A stretch of 64,000 nt of DNA from Ahrensia sp. (GTDB lineage: Bacteria; Pseudomonadota; Alphaproteobacteria; Rhizobiales; Rhizobiaceae): NCBI GenBank assembly GCA_028817895.1, contig JAPPOQ010000012.1, positions 1-64,000 on the forward strand, given 5' to 3'. Every line of letters begins with the position of its first letter. Position 1 is the first letter of the stretch. The notes under the pieces are model-generated. The model was not told where the DNA came from. It did no database searches and saw nothing but the letters and a program-made list of their open reading frames with translations. The translations under genes were made by a program, and so were the position numbers. Below, piece by piece: positions 60,269-64,000 of the stretch.

Positions 60269-60952
60269 ATGGCGAATCGACTGCCCCGGATCGGAGCCCT
60301 GCTCGCTGCTCTTGTGCTGGCTTTGGTTGCAACATTCGCTTCGACAAGCACCGCGTCGGCGGAAAGCGGTCTCTCCAGCCCGTTTTTCGGCAATCATGCG
60401 GGCGGCAAGCGCGGTCCATGGGCCGTGATGATCTTTGGCGGGCAGCTCACCGAAAACGAGCTTGCCGACATCATCATCCCGAAGTCTGACAAGGGCAGCC
60501 GCTTCACCGACACGTCCTTTATCGGCGGCGCGCTTTCCAAGGAAATCTTCCGCTATGAGGGCCTGTCTGTCGAACTGGAAGGCGGGCTTGGCTATCAGTT
60601 TGGCGATTTTCAGGGTGTCGACAACAGCGCCGCCCATGTCTGGGGCGCGGCCTATTTCCGCTATGATGACTTTCCGTGGAACCACATCGTTCACACATCG
60701 GTCGCTGGCAGCATCGGCCTGAACTATATCAGCGACCGCACGGCTTTGGAGAATGACCAGACCAAGGGTGGCGATGGCCGCACGGTCAAAGTGCTGCATT
60801 ACTTCTCGCCGGAGATCACCTTCTCACACCCCGATTATCTTCAGCATGAATTGGTGTTTCGCGTGCACCACCGCTCCAGCGCGAGCGGCGTGTTCGGCTG
60901 CAATGGCTGCGGCTCCAACATCGTGACGGTGGGATACCGGCACCGGTTTTGA
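60269..60952 (+). CDS. outer-membrane beta-barrel protein, PagL/acyloxyacyl-hydrolase-like
   Basis: A 227-residue protein with a Sec signal ending near STASAES. Amphipathic strands and a C-terminal aromatic (GYRHRF) indicate an outer-membrane barrel. The segment ELVFRVHHRSSASG places histidine and serine in the H-x-S spacing of PagL, the lipid A 3-O-deacylase; the triad glutamate is not evident. Two cysteines (GCNGCGSN) lie in the last loop. The ATG at 60269 begins the signal peptide. Lipid A modification is plausible, not certain. Confidence 0.6.
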   Translation: MANRLPRIGALLAALVLALVATFASTSTASAESGLSSPFFGNHAGGKRGPWAVMIFGGQLTENELADIIIPKSDKGSRFTDTSFIGGALSKEIFRYEGLSVELEGGLGYQFGDFQGVDNSAAHVWGAAYFRYDDFPWNHIVHTSVAGSIGLNYISDRTALENDQTKGGDGRTVKVLHYFSPEITFSHPDYLQHELVFRVHHRSSASGVFGCNGCGSNIVTVGYRHRF

Positions 60953-61123
60953 GGTCAGACCGGCGAGGCCATTTTGCGGCGTCCGTTTCTTTGAATCTGT
61001 GACGGGCACTGTCGCCGGGATGGGCTGGGCCAAAGTCCGAAAAGTCTCAAGAGGTTTTGCGCTCCATCAAGACCGCAATGTGGTGTTGCGCGACGTGTGG
61101 TCGCGTAGCATTGTGTTTTGGTC

Positions 61124-61876
61124 ATGTGGGAAGAAATCGAAGCCAAAAAACAAGAACTTGACAGCAAGCGCCCGCTGGCTGCCGGCAGTCTGCGTATTCT
61201 TGATGATTGGTATGATGTCGAACTGACATACACATCAAATGCCATTGAAGGTAACACGCTCACGCGCAGCGAAACGGCAATCGTGCTTGAAAGAGGATTG
61301 ACGGTTCGCGGCAAGCATTTGAAAGACCACCTGGAGGCCGTCGATCACAAGGAAGCTCTTGATTTTGTGCGCCATCTGGCCATTCAAGACGCTTCTTTGC
61401 GAGAAGTCGATATCCGCGACATTCATCGATTGGTTCTCGGGCGCACAGATGCGAAAGAGGCGGGACGGTACAGCCGCTTCGACAGGGCAATTTCCGGCTC
61501 AACCGTGGTCTTCCCGCCACCTGCTGATGTCGCGCCGCTGATGAAACAGTTCGGCGAGTGGTTGTCGAACAGCCCCTCAACGCCAGAAACCGCATTTGAG
61601 GCCCATGCACGGCTTGTCTCCATCCATCCGTTCACAGATGGAAATGGCCGCACCGCACGGCTGTTGATGAATCTGATCTTGATAAAGGGCGGCTACCCAC
61701 CCGTTATTGTGTCACCCGAGGATCGCCCAGATTACATCGATGCTCTGGAGTTGCGACAAACGTCTGGCGACAACACCGCCTTTGAAAATCTCATGGCGAC
61801 CCAGCTTATCGCGAGCTTGGATCGGTATATCGAAGCAGCTTCGAAGGAAATCGAAGGGCATGGGAAAAGCGACTAA
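61124..61876 (+). CDS. Fic-domain protein
   Basis: A 250-residue Fic protein, an AMP-transferase family. The catalytic motif is HPFTDGNGRTARLL with histidine, acidic residue and arginine all conserved. An N-terminal inhibitory helix motif TSNAIEGNTLT (S/TxxxE) is present, placing it in the self-inhibited class II. No antitoxin gene accompanies it, consistent with internal control. No clear ribosome-binding site precedes the ATG. The target is unknown. Confidence 0.92.
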   Translation: MWEEIEAKKQELDSKRPLAAGSLRILDDWYDVELTYTSNAIEGNTLTRSETAIVLERGLTVRGKHLKDHLEAVDHKEALDFVRHLAIQDASLREVDIRDIHRLVLGRTDAKEAGRYSRFDRAISGSTVVFPPPADVAPLMKQFGEWLSNSPSTPETAFEAHARLVSIHPFTDGNGRTARLLMNLILIKGGYPPVIVSPEDRPDYIDALELRQTSGDNTAFENLMATQLIASLDRYIEAASKEIEGHGKSD

Positions 61877-61927
61877 CCATCGCTGTGAAACTCGGACGTT
61901 GCACAATAAGTTTGTTGTACAACGCGT

Positions 61928-62740
61928 CTAACGCATGTTCCGCGCCAGCCATCTGTTCCACGCGGCGCGGGAGCCGTTGAAGGCGTTGATGTCCACCTCG
62001 CCCGTAACACCGGGGACGGAGCCTGTGCCCGTATGCTGCCAGAACACCCAAGGGCGGCCCGGATATTTGTATTTTGGTTCGGTGCGCACCGAACGCAGCC
62101 AATATTGATAGCCCGGCAGGGAACCGTCGGAGAGGTTGTCGGCGTAAAAGTCCACCGTTGTGTAGATGATCGGCTTTTGCCCGTAATGCCGCTCAATGCG
62201 GGTCAACCAGCGTTTCAAGACATTGCGTACCTCGCTTGGCGGAGGACGTCTCTTGCAGGTCGGTGATTTCGGGTTCCACTCAACATCCAGCACCGGCGGC
62301 AGGCTTTTGTCGCGCTTGGGTACTGCATCGATATAGTTGGCGGCTTGTGCCTCCGGCGTCGCGCAGAAATAGTAGAAATGATAGGCGGAACGCGGAATGC
62401 CGGCGCTGCCAACCTCACGCCACCAACGCCGAAACTCCGGGTCGCGATCATCCATGCCTTCTGTGGCCTTGATGAAAACGAACTCGACGCCCGCCTTCTT
62501 TGCCGTGCGCCAGTCGATCAGCTTGTTGTAGCGCGAAATATCGAGCCCATGGATGGGAAAACTGTCCGGCTGGCGGCCTTTGATCGGCACGGGTTTGAAG
62601 TCGCGCCACTTCAGGCCGGGCTGCGTTTCACCTGCGGGTTTGATATCGAGCGCAACATCAAGCGAATGGCTGGACGGCCCGCAGGCTGCAAGCAAAGCAA
62701 GCGGCAAGCAGGCGGCCAACAGTGTTGTCAGGCGGGGCAT
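61928..62740 (-). CDS. GH25 lysozyme-like lipoprotein
   Basis: A 270-residue muramidase-type protein. The signal TTLLAACLPLALLAACG contains a lipobox (LAAC). The GH25 barrel shows HGLDISRYNKLIDW, FVFIKATEGMD, AYHFYYFCA, PPVLDVEWNP (catalytic acidic pair), PIIYTTVDFY and a late FWQHTGTG with VDINAFNG. The anchoring suggests remodelling of the cell's own wall. Confidence 0.93.
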   Translation of the reverse strand: MPRLTTLLAACLPLALLAACGPSSHSLDVALDIKPAGETQPGLKWRDFKPVPIKGRQPDSFPIHGLDISRYNKLIDWRTAKKAGVEFVFIKATEGMDDRDPEFRRWWREVGSAGIPRSAYHFYYFCATPEAQAANYIDAVPKRDKSLPPVLDVEWNPKSPTCKRRPPPSEVRNVLKRWLTRIERHYGQKPIIYTTVDFYADNLSDGSLPGYQYWLRSVRTEPKYKYPGRPWVFWQHTGTGSVPGVTGEVDINAFNGSRAAWNRWLARNMR

Positions 62741-62910
62741 CGCTTCTCATCCATCTGAAAGCGGGGCCATAACGTTGAAGACATTATGGTTAATCCGCCA
62801 TTAACGTTCAACGCGGCAGCGGCTGACATATTGGCTCGGGGGAATCTGTGCAAAAACGCACTTGTCAACACGGCCGCTTGATCTAGGCTCTCGCCACGGC
62901 CCCACCGCCC

Positions 62911-64000
62911 ATGCGAACGGGACCGTGTTTGACGAGCGTTTGGGACATCGATTTGGCCACAACCGACCCCTTTGAAGAAGCCAATCGGCCACTCGACAAA
63001 AAGCTGCTGCGCTATATCTGGCGCAACACAAGAGCCGAGCAGATCTGGATTTTGATGGTCGTGATCGCCTCGATGCCGACCTATTTTCTGGTGCTCGATC
63101 TGCCGGTGCGCATCATCAACGAGCCGATTCAAGGTGTCGGCTTTGAAAGCGCCGATGCGACGTTACAGTTCCTGGATCTGAGCATCTCTCTGCCGGAATT
63201 TCTTGGCGGTGCGACGTGGCAGATTTTCGAGGGCTTCGCGCTGGAAAGATGGCCCTATCTGCTGGCTTTATCCTGCTCGTTTCTGACTTTGATTACCATT
63301 AACGGGCTCTTTAAGTTCTACATCAACACCTATAAGGGGCGACTCGGCGAGCGCATGCTGCGACGCATGCGGTATCAGCTGGTTGACCGGGTGCTGCGCT
63401 TCCCAATCAACCATTTCCGTAGGGTCAAAGGGTCCGAAGTCGCTTCCATGGTGAAGGACGAGGTTGAACCGTTCGGCGAGTTCATCGGGGACGCGTTCGT
63501 TCAACCGGTTTATCTGGGCGGACAGGCCCTGGTCGCTTTCATCTTCATCATGCTTCAAAGTTTCTGGCTTGGCATGATTGCTGTGGGCGTCATCGCGATT
63601 CAGGTGACAGTCATTCCCTATTTGAGGCGGCGCATTCTGGAGCTTGGTCGCCAGAGGCAGATTACGGCAAGATTGCTGTCCGGTCGTATTGGCGAAATTG
63701 TCGACGGCATTGCAGCCGTGCATGTCAACGATACGTCAAACTATGAACGGGCTGAACTGACACATCGTCTCGGCAAGATTTTCTTCATTCGCTACGAGTT
63801 GTATCAGCGAAAATTCTTCATCAAGTTCCTGAACAACTTCCTGGCGCAGGTGACGCCCTTTCTCTTCTATGTGGTGGGCGGCTATTTCGCCATTCGCGGC
63901 ACTTTGAATGTCGGCCAGCTTCTCGGCGTCATCAATGCATACAAGGACCTGCCCGCCCCGATCAACGGACTGGTTCAGTGGGATCAAAAGCGCGTCGATA
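62911..64000 (+). CDS. ABC transporter transmembrane/permease-ATPase, partial (cut by window end)
   Basis: An open frame runs from about 62911 to the window edge, 363 codons so far. The readable part is an ABC exporter-type transmembrane domain: IWRNTRAEQIWILMVVIASM, then YKGRLGERMLRRMRYQLVDRVLRFP (the coupling-helix region, shortened in practice), and MVKDEVEPFGEFIGDAF. The family usually has an ATPase or cyclase-homology domain further on, outside the window. The start is unclear: ATG at 62911 or TTG at 62953, neither with a good ribosome-binding site. Confidence 0.8.
   Translation, partial: MRTGPCLTSVWDIDLATTDPFEEANRPLDKKLLRYIWRNTRAEQIWILMVVIASMPTYFLVLDLPVRIINEPIQGVGFESADATLQFLDLSISLPEFLGGATWQIFEGFALERWPYLLALSCSFLTLITINGLFKFYINTYKGRLGERMLRRMRYQLVDRVLRFPINHFRRVKGSEVASMVKDEVEPFGEFIGDAFVQPVYLGGQALVAFIFIMLQSFWLGMIAVGVIAIQVTVIPYLRRRILELGRQRQITARLLSGRIGEIVDGIAAVHVNDTSNYERAELTHRLGKIFFIRYELYQRKFFIKFLNNFLAQVTPFLFYVVGGYFAIRGTLNVGQLLGVINAYKDLPAPINGLVQWDQKRVD

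Noticed and set aside
1-64000. tRNA genes, CRISPR arrays, IS elements, prophage
   Set aside because: No cloverleaf-like GTTCRANTC segments outside coding sequence, no regularly spaced repeats, and no transposase or phage structural motifs were seen by eye.

Overview
The window reads as an alphaproteobacterial chromosome segment, most likely Hyphomicrobiales (Rhizobiales) or a close marine relative. The grounds are the paired 'CTCTCCCCGC/GCGGGGAGAG' intergenic palindromes, the yej peptide-transporter operon, an rpsO-pnp pair with alphaproteobacterial-looking proteins, and the style of the dispersed repeats. I see no tRNA, rRNA, CRISPR array, prophage or IS transposase. Most of the sequence is densely coding, with many ATGA/TGATG/GTGA start-stop overlaps.

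Region 1 (about 0.1-18.4 kb) is the notable part. It is a bacterial microcompartment (BMC) locus embedded in a nitrogen/amine-assimilation gene set. A minus-strand operon encodes a glutamine-synthetase-like ligase, a BMC-P pentamer protein, a BMC-H hexamer protein, an opine-dehydrogenase-like enzyme with an amphipathic N-terminal extension, a CoA-acylating aldehyde dehydrogenase, a BMC-T tandem-domain shell protein, a malate/lactate-dehydrogenase-like protein with an extra N-terminal domain, and a RidA protein. A second operon encodes a branched-chain-type ABC transporter (binding protein, two permeases, two ATPases). A divergent gene encodes a sarcosine-oxidase-like flavoprotein. A further minus-strand unit encodes a split glutamate-synthase-like trio (class II amidotransferase, GXGXG domain, FMN/Fe-S domain), followed by a class I amidotransferase and a GFA-family protein. 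A divergent GntR/FadR-type regulator completes the set. A 17-bp palindrome (YTGTATACNGTATMCAA) lies in front of the transporter operon, between the BMC operon and the flavoprotein gene, and twice between the trio and the regulator. This argues for one regulon. My model is that an amine or amide is imported, gamma-glutamylated or converted to an N-alkyl-glutamate, and cleaved to an aldehyde that is oxidised to an acyl-CoA in the shell, with glutamate recycled. The substrate is unknown. No phosphotransacylase or alcohol dehydrogenase is visible.

Region 2 (18.4-32.3 kb) is a fatty-acid and storage-lipid island: a glycosyltransferase; a self-sufficient CYP102-type P450-reductase fusion; two phasins; a DUF445 membrane protein; an alpha/beta hydrolase; a wax-ester-synthase/DGAT-like acyltransferase with a lysine/alanine-rich tail; and a fadD-phaC-phaZ operon. 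A shared ACGT-based motif precedes the P450, the phasin and fadD. A PhaR-like palindrome precedes the phasin.

Region 3 (32.5-45.9 kb) is mixed housekeeping and accessory: a TauE-like permease, TrhO, a GMC oxidoreductase, small lipoproteins, an L,D-transpeptidase, a beta-hydroxyacid dehydrogenase, an enolase-superfamily dehydratase, a GNAT, a TPR lipoprotein, an M17 aminopeptidase, MarR and NlpC/P60 proteins, a GhrA-like reductase and a Nudix hydrolase.

Region 4 (45.9-54.3 kb) is a yejA-yejA-yejB-yejE-yejF operon interrupted by a vapBC toxin-antitoxin pair and running into the Nudix and GhrA genes. Region 5 (54.3-64 kb) holds dispersed repeats, an RsmC-like methyltransferase, a patatin-like lipoprotein, pnp, rpsO, a PagL-like outer-membrane protein, a Fic protein, a GH25 lysozyme-like lipoprotein and an ABC exporter cut by the window edge.
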